Shown in pieces: positions 12,937 to 21,268 of a DNA stretch of 64,000 nucleotides; position 1 is the first letter of the stretch; each line of letters begins with the position of its first letter. Both the position numbers and the translations under genes were made by a program. The notes beneath the pieces are model-generated. The model searched no databases and had not been told where the DNA came from. It saw only the letters and a list, made by a program, of their open reading frames with translations. The DNA lies in assembly GCF_008107625.1 (NCBI RefSeq), contig NZ_SDKK01000017.1, positions 51,610 through 115,609 of the forward strand, given 5' to 3'. Origin of the DNA: Zoogloea oleivorans (GTDB lineage Bacteria; Pseudomonadota; Gammaproteobacteria; Burkholderiales; Rhodocyclaceae).

Positions 12937-13466
12937 CCCATCCGCTGCACTCACCCGGCCGTCGCCGGGCCCTTTTTCTTCTCGGCGCCGCACCGCTGCT
13001 TGCCTCCGGCTGCGGCTTCCAGCTGCGCGGCCCGCGCCCGCTGCCCTTCGAGTCGATCTACCTGGGCATGTACCAGTATTCCGATCTGGCTGCGGCAATC
13101 CGGCGCCAGATCCGCGCCGGCAGCACCACCGTCATCGCCGAAAAACCCGAAGACGCCCAGGTGCGCCTCGAAGTGCTCGCCGACGCCAAGGAAAAAGCCA
13201 TCCTGGCCCTCAACACCCAGGGCCGCGTGCGCGAGTACCAACTCCGCCAGCGCTTCACCTTCCGGCTCGTGGACAACAGCGGCCAGGAAATCATGGCCCC
13301 CAACGAGATTTTCCTGCGCCGCGACCTGGCCTTCGACGACTCCCAACTGCTCGCCAAGGAACAGGAAGAGATCCTGCTCTATCGCGACATGCAGAGCGAT
13401 CTGGTTCAGCAACTGATGCGCCGCCTCGCCGCCGCCAAAATGCCCGCGGCCAAACCCCAGCCGTGA
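12933..13466 (+). CDS. lptE: LPS-assembly lipoprotein LptE
   Basis: 177 residues. Signal with lipobox LASGC (Cys27) followed at once by GFQLRGP, the LptE hallmark. LptE plugs the LptD barrel in the outer membrane and is needed to insert lipopolysaccharide in the outer leaflet. Starts in a 4-nt overlap with the small lipoprotein gene, and its TGA overlaps the GTG start of holA. The gene order leuS-lptE-holA is standard in proteobacteria. Confidence 0.95.
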   Translation: MTHPLHSPGRRRALFLLGAAPLLASGCGFQLRGPRPLPFESIYLGMYQYSDLAAAIRRQIRAGSTTVIAEKPEDAQVRLEVLADAKEKAILALNTQGRVREYQLRQRFTFRLVDNSGQEIMAPNEIFLRRDLAFDDSQLLAKEQEEILLYRDMQSDLVQQLMRRLAAAKMPAAKPQP

Positions 13467-14497
13467 ACCTGCGCCCCGAGCAACTTTCCGCCCAGCTCGC
13501 CAAGCCCCTCGCCCCGCTCTACATCCTCCACGGCAACGAGCCGCTGCTGGTGCTCGAGGCCGGCGATGCGGTACGCGCAGCCGCCCGCAAGCAGGGCTAT
13601 GCCGAACGGGAAGTGCTGGTCGCCGGCCAGGGTTTTCGCTGGGACACCCTGCAGTCCGCCGCCGGCAACCTGTCCCTGTTCGGCGAAAGCAAACTGGTCG
13701 ACCTGCGCATCCCCAACGGCAAGCCCGGCCGTGACGGTGGCGACGCACTGCAGCGCTACGCCCGTCATCTGGACGACGGCATCGTCACCCTGATCAGCCT
13801 GCCCGAACTCGACTGGGCCGCCCGCAAGGCGGCGTGGTTTGTCACCCTCGCCGAAGCCGGCGTGGTGGTCGAACTCAATGCGCCCGAACGCGAGCGTCTG
13901 CCCGACTGGATCGCCCAGCGCCTGGCCCGCCAGCAGCAGAAGGCCACCCCCGACGCCCTCGCCTTCATCGCCGAGCACATCGAGGGCAACCTCCTCGCCG
14001 CCCACCAGGAAATCCTCAAGCTCGGTCTGCTGCATGAGGCTGGCGAACTGTCCCTTGAAGCGGTTCGCGATGCGGTACTCAACGTCGCCCGCTACGACGT
14101 GGACAAGCTGCGCACCGCCCTGCTGGAAGGCGACGCAGCCCGCTGCGCCCGCCTCCTCGAAGGCCTCAAGGGCGAAGGCGAAGCACCGCCGCTGGTACTG
14201 TGGGCCCTTGCCAACGAAATCCGCACCCTCGCCAATCTGCGCCAGGGCATGGACGAAGGCCAGCAACTGCAAGGTCTGCTGAAGGCCGAACGGGTCTTCG
14301 AGGAGCGCCGCAAACAGGCCATTCAGCGCGCCCTGCCACGCCTCGCCTCCGGCACCCTGCGCACAGCCATCTTGCACGCCGCCAAAATTGACAGGATGAT
14401 CAAGGGCCTGGCCGGTGGCGACGTATGGGACGAATTCCTCCAGTTGTGCCTGCGCCTCACCCGCGGCTCAGCAAACCAGCCCCCGGCGCGGCGCTAA
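13463..14497 (+). CDS. holA: DNA polymerase III delta subunit
   Basis: 344 residues from a GTG at 13463 that overlaps the lptE stop (GTGA); this start gives the family length and the N-terminus [20 protein letters not shown]. Delta opens the beta clamp within the clamp loader. Visible: [49 protein letters not shown], all typical HolA blocks. The frame stays open far upstream, through lptE, but that part is out-of-frame shadow. Confidence 0.95.
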   Translation: MNLRPEQLSAQLAKPLAPLYILHGNEPLLVLEAGDAVRAAARKQGYAEREVLVAGQGFRWDTLQSAAGNLSLFGESKLVDLRIPNGKPGRDGGDALQRYARHLDDGIVTLISLPELDWAARKAAWFVTLAEAGVVVELNAPERERLPDWIAQRLARQQQKATPDALAFIAEHIEGNLLAAHQEILKLGLLHEAGELSLEAVRDAVLNVARYDVDKLRTALLEGDAARCARLLEGLKGEGEAPPLVLWALANEIRTLANLRQGMDEGQQLQGLLKAERVFEERRKQAIQRALPRLASGTLRTAILHAAKIDRMIKGLAGGDVWDEFLQLCLRLTRGSANQPPARR

Positions 14498-14528
14498 AGC
14501 CGCAACCAACGACCCAAAGCGAGACAAG

Positions 14529-15806
14529 ATGGACATCAAGACCTACATGCAGACCGTCGGCCGCCAGGCTCGCGCCGCTTCCCGCGCCGTAGCTGCTGCC
14601 ACCACCGACGCCAAGAACAAGGCCCTGCTGGCCATGGCTGCCGAAATCCGCGCCCGCAAGGCTGCGCTGTCCGCCGCCAACCAGCGCGACCTCGAAGAAG
14701 CCCGCGCCAACGGCCTCGAGCCGGCCATGATCGATCGCCTGACGCTCTCCGAAAAGGGCATCGAGTCCATGGCCCTCGGCCTCGAACAAGTCGCCGCCCT
14801 GCCCGACCCGGTCGGCGAAATGACCGACCTGAAGCGCCGCCCCTCCGGCATCAGTGTCGGCAAGATGCGCGTGCCGCTGGGCGTCATCGGCATCATCTAT
14901 GAAGCCCGTCCCAACGTCACCGCCGACGCCGCCGCCCTGTGCCTCAAATCAGGCAATGCGGCCATCCTGCGTGGCGGCAAGGAAGCCCTGCATTCCAACC
15001 AGGCCATCGCTGAATGCGTGCGCGCCGGCCTCGCCGCCGCCGGCCTGCCCGAAGCGGCCATCCAGGTCGTCGACACCACCGACCGCGCGGCAGTTGGCGA
15101 ACTCATCACCATGCCCGAGTTCGTGGACGTCATCGTCCCCCGCGGCGGCAAGGGCCTGATCGAACGCATCTCCCGCGAAGCCCGCGTACCGGTCATCAAG
15201 CACCTCGACGGCAACTGCCACGTTTACGTGGATGAGTTCGCCGATCCGGCGAAGGCCCTGGCCATCGTCGAAAATTCCAAGACCCAGCGCTACGGCACCT
15301 GCAACACCACCGAATCCCTGCTGGTGGATGCCGCTGTCGCCCAGTCCCAATTGCCCGCCATCGGCGCCATGCTGGCCGGCAAGGGCGTCGAACTGCGCGC
15401 CTGCCCGGCATCGCTGGCCATTCTGCGCGAAGGTGGGGTTGCGGAATCCCAGCTCAAGGAAGCCGTCGAATCCGACTGGACCGAGGAGTTCCTCGCCCCG
15501 ATCATCGCCATCAAGATCGTCGCCGGCCTCGACGAAGCCATCGAGCACATCAACACCTGCTCGTCGCAACACACCGAAGCCATCGTCACCGAGAACTACA
15601 CCCGGGCAATGCGCTTCCTGCGCGAAGTCGATTCTGCTTCGGTAATGATCAACGCCTCCACCCGCTTTGCCGATGGCTTTGAATACGGCCTGGGCGCCGA
15701 GATCGGCATCTCCACCGACAAGATCCACGCCCGCGGCCCGGTAGGCCTGGAAGGTCTCACCAGCCAGAAATGGATCGTCTTTGGCGACGGCCAGGTACGT
15801 AGCTGA
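14529..15806 (+). CDS. proA: Gamma-glutamyl phosphate reductase
   Basis: 425 residues from the ATG at 14529. Second step of proline synthesis: reduces gamma-glutamyl phosphate to glutamate semialdehyde with NADPH. Motifs include [20 protein letters not shown], the VPRGGKGLI loop, [15 protein letters not shown], the catalytic-cysteine region [13 protein letters not shown] and the ending [20 protein letters not shown]. 31 nt after holA, with no terminator between, so possibly co-transcribed. proB is not in view. Confidence 0.97.
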   Translation: MDIKTYMQTVGRQARAASRAVAAATTDAKNKALLAMAAEIRARKAALSAANQRDLEEARANGLEPAMIDRLTLSEKGIESMALGLEQVAALPDPVGEMTDLKRRPSGISVGKMRVPLGVIGIIYEARPNVTADAAALCLKSGNAAILRGGKEALHSNQAIAECVRAGLAAAGLPEAAIQVVDTTDRAAVGELITMPEFVDVIVPRGGKGLIERISREARVPVIKHLDGNCHVYVDEFADPAKALAIVENSKTQRYGTCNTTESLLVDAAVAQSQLPAIGAMLAGKGVELRACPASLAILREGGVAESQLKEAVESDWTEEFLAPIIAIKIVAGLDEAIEHINTCSSQHTEAIVTENYTRAMRFLREVDSASVMINASTRFADGFEYGLGAEIGISTDKIHARGPVGLEGLTSQKWIVFGDGQVRS

Positions 15807-15853
15807 CAGCCTGACAAAAATCGCCCCGACCGGAAGTCTTCCCGGTTAAGATT

Positions 15854-15900
15854 CAAACGCCCGTTTTAACCGCATGAAAAAAGCGGCGAACGGGCGTTTG
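15854..15900 (+). terminator. Long perfect hairpin between proA and the next gene
   Basis: Twelve-base perfect arms (15854-15865 with 15889-15900, CAAACGCCCGTT/AACGGGCGTTTG) enclose a smaller CCGC/GCGG stem. No U-run follows, and the next gene's ribosome site (AAGGAG) is only 16 nt away. It may end proA transcripts or protect or regulate the downstream leader. Confidence 0.55.
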
Positions 15901-15927
15901 CACATCCAAACCATAAAGGAGACAGCC

Positions 15928-16518
15928 ATGAAAACCGTTCTTCACCGACATTTGCGCCAGGCTCTGCTCGCCACCGCACTCATCATCGCCCTGCCCACCC
16001 ACGCTGCGGATATCGCGGGCGTACGCTTCGACGACAAGGCCACGGTCGCCGGCAGCGAACTGGTCCTGAACGGCGCCGGCCTGCGCACCCGCTTCATGCT
16101 CAAGATCTACGCCATCGGACTGTATCTCCCGAAGCGCGCCGACAGTGCCGAGGCCGTCTCCACCACCAGCGGCCCCAGGCGTATCCAGATCGTCACCCTG
16201 CGTGAACTGACCGCCGAGCAATTCGCCGACGCACTCGTCGAGGGCCTGAAAAAGAATCACAGCGAGACCGAATTCATCAAACTGCAGGCCCGTGCCGACG
16301 ATTTTCGCAATGCGCTACTGAGCCTTAAAACCGCCCCCAACGGCAGCCAGATTCGCCTTGAATGGCTGCCCGGCAGCGGCACCCGCTTATCCGTCGGCAA
16401 TGAAATCCGCGGTAAGGACATTCCCGGCGAGGACTTCTTTCGGGCCCTCCTGCGTATCTGGCTGGGCGATAAACCAATCGATCAGGAGCTGAAAAACGCC
16501 CTCCTCGGAAAAGTCTGA
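15928..16518 (+). CDS. Chalcone isomerase-like periplasmic protein
   Basis: 196 residues from the ATG at 15928, well placed behind AAGGAG. Signal peptide (LLATALIIALPTHA) and then a chalcone-isomerase-like domain: GVRFDDKATVAGSELVLNGAG, KIYAIGLYLP and IRGKDIPGEDFFRALLRIWLG. Bacterial members are not known to be flavonoid enzymes; this fold likely binds a lipid or other small ligand in the periplasm. The specific role is unknown. Confidence 0.85.
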   Translation: MKTVLHRHLRQALLATALIIALPTHAADIAGVRFDDKATVAGSELVLNGAGLRTRFMLKIYAIGLYLPKRADSAEAVSTTSGPRRIQIVTLRELTAEQFADALVEGLKKNHSETEFIKLQARADDFRNALLSLKTAPNGSQIRLEWLPGSGTRLSVGNEIRGKDIPGEDFFRALLRIWLGDKPIDQELKNALLGKV

Positions 16519-16559
16519 TTCCCTTGCCCGGCAGACAGTGCCGGGCGCAGAATTCACGC

Positions 16560-17057
16560 ATGCCCACACGCACCACACGCCCCCCTGATTCCAGGCATTA
16601 CTCCGCCGTAATGCCCACCCCATTCGGTCGAATGGGAATCGTGACCGCGGCCGAATGTGTTCAGGAAGTCGTTTTTCTCCCACCTGACCATCCACTCGTT
16701 GCCGCAGAGAATTCCCTCTCCGAGAAAACAGTTATTCAGCTGGCCCGCTACCTGAACGATCCCGACGCCCCCTTTGCCCTGCCCCTGGCCGCCCGCGGGA
16801 GCTTTTTCCGCCAGCGAATCTGGGCCGCAATATCCGCAATTCCCCGCGGAGAGACCCGAACCTACGGGGATCTGGCCAAAGCCGCCCAAAGCGCCGCACG
16901 GGCAGTCGGACAGGCCTGCGGAGACAATCCCTTTCCCCTCGTCGTTCCCTGCCACCGAGTCGTTGCCGCCACAGGAATCGGCGGCTTTGCCCATGATCGT
17001 GGCGGCTTTCTGATCGACGCGAAGCGCTGGCTATTGCGCCATGAAAGCGCTCCTTAA
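16560..17057 (+). CDS. Methylated-DNA--protein-cysteine methyltransferase family protein
   Basis: 165 residues from the ATG at 16560 (a start at 16611 is also possible). Contains the active-site block VVPCHRVV and the DNA-binding helix IPRGETRTYGDLAKAA. These proteins remove O6-alkyl groups from guanine to their own cysteine, a suicide repair reaction. Only the C-terminal catalytic domain is well conserved; the N-terminal part (about 1-70) is diverged. The PCHR cysteine is intact, so it is an active-type (Ogt) rather than an alkyltransferase-like (ATL) form. Confidence 0.88.
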   Translation: MPTRTTRPPDSRHYSAVMPTPFGRMGIVTAAECVQEVVFLPPDHPLVAAENSLSEKTVIQLARYLNDPDAPFALPLAARGSFFRQRIWAAISAIPRGETRTYGDLAKAAQSAARAVGQACGDNPFPLVVPCHRVVAATGIGGFAHDRGGFLIDAKRWLLRHESAP

Positions 17058-17143
17058 ACCGGTCATACACCTCTTCGACAAAAACCCGACTACCAGGCCC
17101 CATTCCCCAACCCGCTGCATTTCATAAGGTCTTAATTTCAGCC

Positions 17144-17635
17144 ATGGCCCGCCCAGACCTGCATGCCCCCGAAACGCCCGCGACCCGCTTCCTGCGCCAG
17201 CACAAGGCCGCCTTTTCCACTCATCTTTATACCTACGAGGAGCATGGCGGAACCAAGGTTTCCGCACGGGAACTTAATGTCGCCGAACATGCCGTCGTAA
17301 AGACCCTGGTGATGGAAGATGAAGAGCGCCGCCCCCTCGTTATATTGATGCACGGCGACCGCAAGGTTTCCACGAAAGAGCTTGCACGCCAGATCGACCG
17401 CAAGCACATCAGCCCCTGCGACCCCGCTGTCGCCCAGCGCCACACGGGTTACATGGTCGGTGGAACCTCACCGTTCGGCACAAAGAAAGTGCTTCCGGTA
17501 TTCATGGAGCGGAGCATTCTGGATCTGCCACTCATTTACATCAACGGCGGAAAAAGAGGATTCCTCGTTGGGGTTCACCCCCATGACATCCTGCAGATGC
17601 TGCACCCCGGACTGGTTAACGTGGCACTGGAATGA
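17144..17635 (+). CDS. ybaK: Cys-tRNA(Pro)/Cys-tRNA(Cys) deacylase YbaK
   Basis: 163 residues. YbaK/EbsC fold: the catalytic-lysine region HAVVKTLVM, GDRKVSTKELARQI, GYMVGGTSPFGTKK and the ending YINGGKRGFLVGV. Hydrolyses Cys wrongly attached to tRNA(Pro) and so guards translation accuracy in the cytoplasm. Single gene with about 90 nt before it and 140 nt after it. Confidence 0.93.
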   Translation: MARPDLHAPETPATRFLRQHKAAFSTHLYTYEEHGGTKVSARELNVAEHAVVKTLVMEDEERRPLVILMHGDRKVSTKELARQIDRKHISPCDPAVAQRHTGYMVGGTSPFGTKKVLPVFMERSILDLPLIYINGGKRGFLVGVHPHDILQMLHPGLVNVALE

Positions 17636-17776
17636 ATGAGAATAAAAAGACTTGCCAAACCATCAGCTAATAGTGGCAAAATAATCGGCAGAATAAAGGC
17701 CGGGAAAAACCGCCTGATTCACAGCACGTTCACATCAACTGATCGACAAAGCTAGAAGCCGAAGGAACACAACGCC

Positions 17777-18163
17777 ATGGACATCTCCTCCCTTTCCCTT
17801 ACCGAATTGCGTCGCCTCCAGACCAAAGTCGAAGCGGAGATTCGGCGTCGCTCCGACACCGCCAAGAAGGATCTGCTCAAGCGCATGCAAAAGCTGGCCG
17901 CCGAACACGGCATGAGCCTGAACGAAGTGCTTGGCCAGGAAGCCGCCGAAAAGCCCGTTGCGGCGCCGAAAAAGGCCGTCGCCAAACCGGCAGCCAAGAA
18001 AGCCGCCGCCAAACCCGCTTCGGTGATCAAGTTCCGTCACCCGGAAAACCCCGCCATTGGCTGGACCGGCCACGGCCGCAAGCCCCAGTGGGTCATTGAC
18101 TGGCTGGCCCAGGGTAAGCCGCTCGACGAACTGCGCGCCGAAGCCACCGTCACTGCCGCCTGA
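17777..18163 (+). CDS. H-NS family nucleoid protein
   Basis: 128 residues. N-terminal coiled-coil oligomerisation region (about 1-50, LTELRRLQTKVEAEIRRR), a linker rich in Ala, Lys and Pro (about 60-85) and the C-terminal DNA-binding domain with WTGHGRKPQWV, matching the betaproteobacterial H-NS core. Binds and silences AT-rich DNA. The long basic linker is more like those of Ralstonia/Bordetella H-NS-like proteins than that of E. coli H-NS. Ribosome site GAAGGAA precedes the ATG. Confidence 0.93.
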   Translation: MDISSLSLTELRRLQTKVEAEIRRRSDTAKKDLLKRMQKLAAEHGMSLNEVLGQEAAEKPVAAPKKAVAKPAAKKAAAKPASVIKFRHPENPAIGWTGHGRKPQWVIDWLAQGKPLDELRAEATVTAA

Positions 18164-18171
18164 AGCTGAAT

Positions 18172-18210
18172 ACCGCAGGCCTGCCAGTCTTAACGCGGCA
18201 GGCCTGCGGT
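18172..18210. terminator. Perfect inverted repeat at the convergent end of the H-NS gene and folB
   Basis: Fourteen-base perfect arms (18172-18185, 18197-18210; core GCAGGCCTGC is itself palindromic). It extends over the last codons and stop of folB. Placement suggests a shared transcript end for both genes, but it lacks a T-run. Confidence 0.6.
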
Positions 18211-18585
18211 CGGCGGATGATCGGGCGGTTCGGCACCATTGCGGCCACGCTCGATAAATACGCCGACGCGCCGAACGTCTTTCATCACGCCAATCTTTGC
18301 AATGGCAAGCTTCACCCACGGCGCACCGAATTCATCGAAAAGCAATTTCACGATGAATTCCCCCAGGGTTTCAATCAGATTGAATTGATGAACGGCCAGC
18401 TCCTCCCGGATGCGTTCAATCACCTTGGCGTAATCAATTGTGTCGGCAATATCGTCATGCTCGGCAGCCGCATCGGGCACACCAAAAGTCAGATTCAGCT
18501 CCAGGGGCTGCTCCGTCACCCGCTCACGCGGATAGATGCCAACCCGGGATTTGACCCGCAATGCCTCGATAAAAATGAAATCCAT
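18190..18585 (-). CDS. folB: Dihydroneopterin aldolase
   Basis: 131 residues. Folate synthesis: cleaves dihydroneopterin to hydroxymethyl-dihydropterin and glycolaldehyde. Family features: IFIEALRVKSRVGIYPRER, DTIDYAKVIERI, LIETLGEFIVKLLFDEF and the late lysine-containing strand VKLAIAKI. About ten extra residues at the C-terminus compared with E. coli FolB. Divergent from plsY with 51 nt between starts. Confidence 0.93.
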   Translation of the reverse strand: MDFIFIEALRVKSRVGIYPRERVTEQPLELNLTFGVPDAAAEHDDIADTIDYAKVIERIREELAVHQFNLIETLGEFIVKLLFDEFGAPWVKLAIAKIGVMKDVRRVGVFIERGRNGAEPPDHPPTAGLPR

Positions 18586-18636
18586 CGTCTGTCCCGGCTA
18601 AAATCGCGCCCATTCTAGCTGCGCATCGAAAAAAAC

Positions 18637-19248
18637 ATGCAACTCGCGCTTCTGCTCGTCGCCGCCTATCTGATCGGTTCCGTTTCCTTTGCCGTCGTCG
18701 TCAGCCGCCTTTTTGGCATGGCCGACCCGCGCAGCTATGGCTCGGGCAACCCCGGCGCCACCAACGTGCTGCGCAGCGGCAACAAACTGGCCGCCATCCT
18801 TACCCTGCTCGGCGATGCCTTCAAGGGCTGGCTGGCCGTCGTGCTGGCGCAGAGCATTGCACCATCCCTGGGCCTCGACGCGATGACAGCACCCGCCGCC
18901 GGCCTTGCCGCCTTCCTTGGCCACCTCTTCCCGGTCTTCCTGGCCTTCCGTGGCGGCAAGGGCGTCGCCACCGCCGCCGGCGTACTGCTGGGCGCCAGTG
19001 GCTGGCTTGGCCTGTCCATCCTCGGCGTATGGCTGGGCGTTGCCTTCACGCTACGCTACTCATCCCTCGCAGCCCTGTGCGCAGCCCTGGCCTCGCCCGG
19101 GCTGGCTTTTCTGTTCGGGCTTGGCGCCAACTGGATCCTTTCCATCAGCGTCATGTCAGGGCTGCTCCTGTGGCGCCACAAGGACAACATCAAGCGCCTT
19201 CTTGCCGGCGAGGAAAGCCGCATCGGCAGCAAGAAAAAGCAGGCCTGA
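18637..19248 (+). CDS. plsY: Glycerol-3-phosphate acyltransferase PlsY
   Basis: 203 residues, several membrane helices. Transfers acyl from acyl phosphate to glycerol-3-phosphate, the first step of phospholipid synthesis. PlsY motifs: [14 protein letters not shown] (about 33-46, phosphate binding) and [18 protein letters not shown] (about 93-110). Converges with tsaD with only 6 nt between the stops and no hairpin in that gap. Confidence 0.96.
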   Translation: MQLALLLVAAYLIGSVSFAVVVSRLFGMADPRSYGSGNPGATNVLRSGNKLAAILTLLGDAFKGWLAVVLAQSIAPSLGLDAMTAPAAGLAAFLGHLFPVFLAFRGGKGVATAAGVLLGASGWLGLSILGVWLGVAFTLRYSSLAALCAALASPGLAFLFGLGANWILSISVMSGLLLWRHKDNIKRLLAGEESRIGSKKKQA

Positions 19249-19254
19249 AACCAC

Positions 19255-20280
19255 TCAGGCCGGCGGAGTGATCTCCTGCAGGCTCCAGCGCGGCCGCACG
19301 GCGAAACAGCCATCCTCAGCGGGACCCCGCTCGCCGGCGATAAAGCGCAGTGCGCCGGCAAAGGCGATCATTGCCCCATTGTCCGTGCATAGCTCCAGCT
19401 CCGGGTAAAAGACACGGGCCTTGCGTTTCGCTGCCGCGGCATCCAGTTCTGCACGCAACATCAGGTTTGCACCGACACCGCCCGCCACGACCAATTGCTT
19501 CAAACCCGTGTGCTTCAATGCCGCCATGGATTTGGCGACCAGCACATCCACGGCCGCAGCCTGAAACTCGGCGGCCAGATCCGCCCGGTCGGCTGCGGTA
19601 AAATCAGGCGCAGTGGCCGCCGTCAGCACCGCCGTTTTCAAGCCGCTGAAGCTGAAATCGAAATCCTTGCTGTGCAGCATCGGACGGGGCAGCCTGAAAC
19701 GCCCCGGTGCGCCTTCCAGCGCCAGTTTTGCCAGGGCCGGGCCCCCTGGATACGGCAGGCCGAGCAACTTGGCGGTCTTGTCGAAGGCCTCGCCAGCTGC
19801 GTCATCCACCGTTTCTCCAAGCAGCGTGTAATCGCCCACCCCGGCAACCCGCATCAACTGGGTGTGCCCGCCGGATACCAGCAGTGCCACGAAAGGAAAA
19901 ACCGGCGGCGTGGCCGACAGCAGCGGCGAGAGCAGATGCCCTTCCAGGTGATGAACCGGCAGCACCGGCACGCCCAGCGCCACACCCAGCGCCTCGGCCA
20001 CACTCGAACCGACCAGCAGCGCCCCCGCCAGCCCCGGACCCGCCGTATAGGCAATCGCATCAATGTCACCCATTACCAGCCCGGTCACCTCCAGCGTCTC
20101 CCGCAGCAGCAGGGGCAGGCGACGGATATGATCGCGGGACGCCAGCTCGGGCACCACGCCGCCATAGGCCGCATGGAGGTCGATCTGGGAGTGGAGACGA
20201 TGGGCGAGAAGACCCTTGTCCGTGTCGTAGATGGCTACGCCGGTCTCGTCGCAGGAGGATTCAATACCCAGAACGCGCAT
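19255..20280 (-). CDS. tsaD: tRNA N6-threonylcarbamoyladenosine transferase TsaD
   Basis: 341 residues from the ATG at 20280, where [16 protein letters not shown] begins; an upstream in-frame start would run over the rpsU promoter. Transfers the threonylcarbamoyl group to A37 of ANN-decoding tRNAs. ASKHA fold with the metal-binding HLEGH segment and the GGHTQLM and [12 protein letters not shown] nucleotide-binding blocks. Divergent from rpsU, the usual arrangement in proteobacteria. Confidence 0.97.
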   Translation of the reverse strand: MRVLGIESSCDETGVAIYDTDKGLLAHRLHSQIDLHAAYGGVVPELASRDHIRRLPLLLRETLEVTGLVMGDIDAIAYTAGPGLAGALLVGSSVAEALGVALGVPVLPVHHLEGHLLSPLLSATPPVFPFVALLVSGGHTQLMRVAGVGDYTLLGETVDDAAGEAFDKTAKLLGLPYPGGPALAKLALEGAPGRFRLPRPMLHSKDFDFSFSGLKTAVLTAATAPDFTAADRADLAAEFQAAAVDVLVAKSMAALKHTGLKQLVVAGGVGANLMLRAELDAAAAKRKARVFYPELELCTDNGAMIAFAGALRFIAGERGPAEDGCFAVRPRWSLQEITPPA

Positions 20281-20344
20281 GATCGGCCCGGAGAAAAAAG
20301 ATGCCGATTTTACTCCGCGCCGGGCAATAAAGTGAAAAGTGGAC

Positions 20345-20373
20345 TTGGTAGACCGAAACGACTTGTTTATACT
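20345..20373 (+). promoter_or_regulatory. Sigma-70 promoter of rpsU
   Basis: -35 TTGGTA (20345-20350), exactly 17 nt of spacer, -10 TATACT (20368-20373); 39 nt before the rpsU ATG. A good match to the consensus, in the tsaD/rpsU divergent region. Confidence 0.75.
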
Positions 20374-20412
20374 CGTCGTTTTTCCGTCTAAAGAATTTTC
20401 GAGGAAGCACGC

Positions 20413-20625
20413 ATGCCGGGTATTCGCGTCAAAGAAAACGAGCCGTTTGAAGTTGCCATCCGTCGCTTTAAGCGCACCATTGAAAAAGTGGGCCTGCTGC
20501 CCGAGCTCCGTTCCCGCGAGTTCTACGAGAAGCCGACTGCAGAGCGCAAGCGCAAGCTGGCTGCTGCCGTGAAGCGCCATCACAAGCGCCTTCGCAGCCA
20601 GACCCTGCCCCCGAAGATGTACTAA
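20413..20625 (+). CDS. rpsU: 30S ribosomal protein S21
   Basis: 70 residues, highly basic, full family length: [22 protein letters not shown] at the start and [17 protein letters not shown] at the end (each longer motif seen as a whole). Needed for initiation by base-pairing of mRNA with 16S rRNA. First gene of the rpsU-yqeY-dnaG-rpoD macromolecular-synthesis cluster. Ribosome site GAGGAAG. Confidence 0.97.
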   Translation: MPGIRVKENEPFEVAIRRFKRTIEKVGLLPELRSREFYEKPTAERKRKLAAAVKRHHKRLRSQTLPPKMY

Positions 20626-20781
20626 GCAACACCCAAGTACAGGCTTCCCGATCGCCACGCGATACGCGCATCTTGCGCGAGCGCGTGGCGTTTGTGCTTT
20701 TCCGTTGCGCTACGCACACCCGTCCCGAGCCATGCTCGGCAGACCCGTTTGCGGAACCCACCTGCAAGGAACTCCCCAGTC

Positions 20782-21228
20782 ATGTCCCTGAAAGTACGGA
20801 TCAACGACGACATGAAGGCCGCCATGCGCGCCAAGGATACGGCTCGCCTGTCCGCTGTGCGCCTGCTCCTCGCTGCCATCAAGCAGAAGGAAGTCGACGA
20901 GCGCATCGAACTGGATGACGCCGCCGTAATCACCGTCGTCGACAAGATGCTCAAACAGCGTCGGGATTCCGTTACCCAGTACGAAGGCGCCCAACGCTTC
21001 GATCTGGCCAGCGCCGAGCGTTTCGAGATCGAGGTTCTGACCGCTTACAAACCCGCCGGCCTGAGCGAAGAGCAGATTACCGCCATCGTTGACGACGCCA
21101 TCAAGACTACCGGCGCCACCGGCCCAACCGACATGGGCAAGCTGATGGCCGTCCTCAAGCCGCAACTGGCTGGCAAGGCCGACATGGCCGACGTTTCGAA
21201 GCTGGTGAAATCACGACTCGGCAACTAG
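20782..21228 (+). CDS. GatB/YqeY domain protein
   Basis: 148 residues from the ATG at 20782 (MSLKVRINDDMKAAMRAKD). A stand-alone YqeY domain, similar to the C-terminal tRNA-binding tail of GatB; contains RLLLAAIKQKEVDER and TGPTDMGKLMAVLKPQLAGKADM. The precise role is not settled. Its place between rpsU and dnaG is conserved across many beta- and gammaproteobacteria. Confidence 0.93.
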   Translation: MSLKVRINDDMKAAMRAKDTARLSAVRLLLAAIKQKEVDERIELDDAAVITVVDKMLKQRRDSVTQYEGAQRFDLASAERFEIEVLTAYKPAGLSEEQITAIVDDAIKTTGATGPTDMGKLMAVLKPQLAGKADMADVSKLVKSRLGN

Positions 21229-21268
21229 GATTCATGAGGGCTGCGCCCCAGCGCGCCAGCCGGACACC

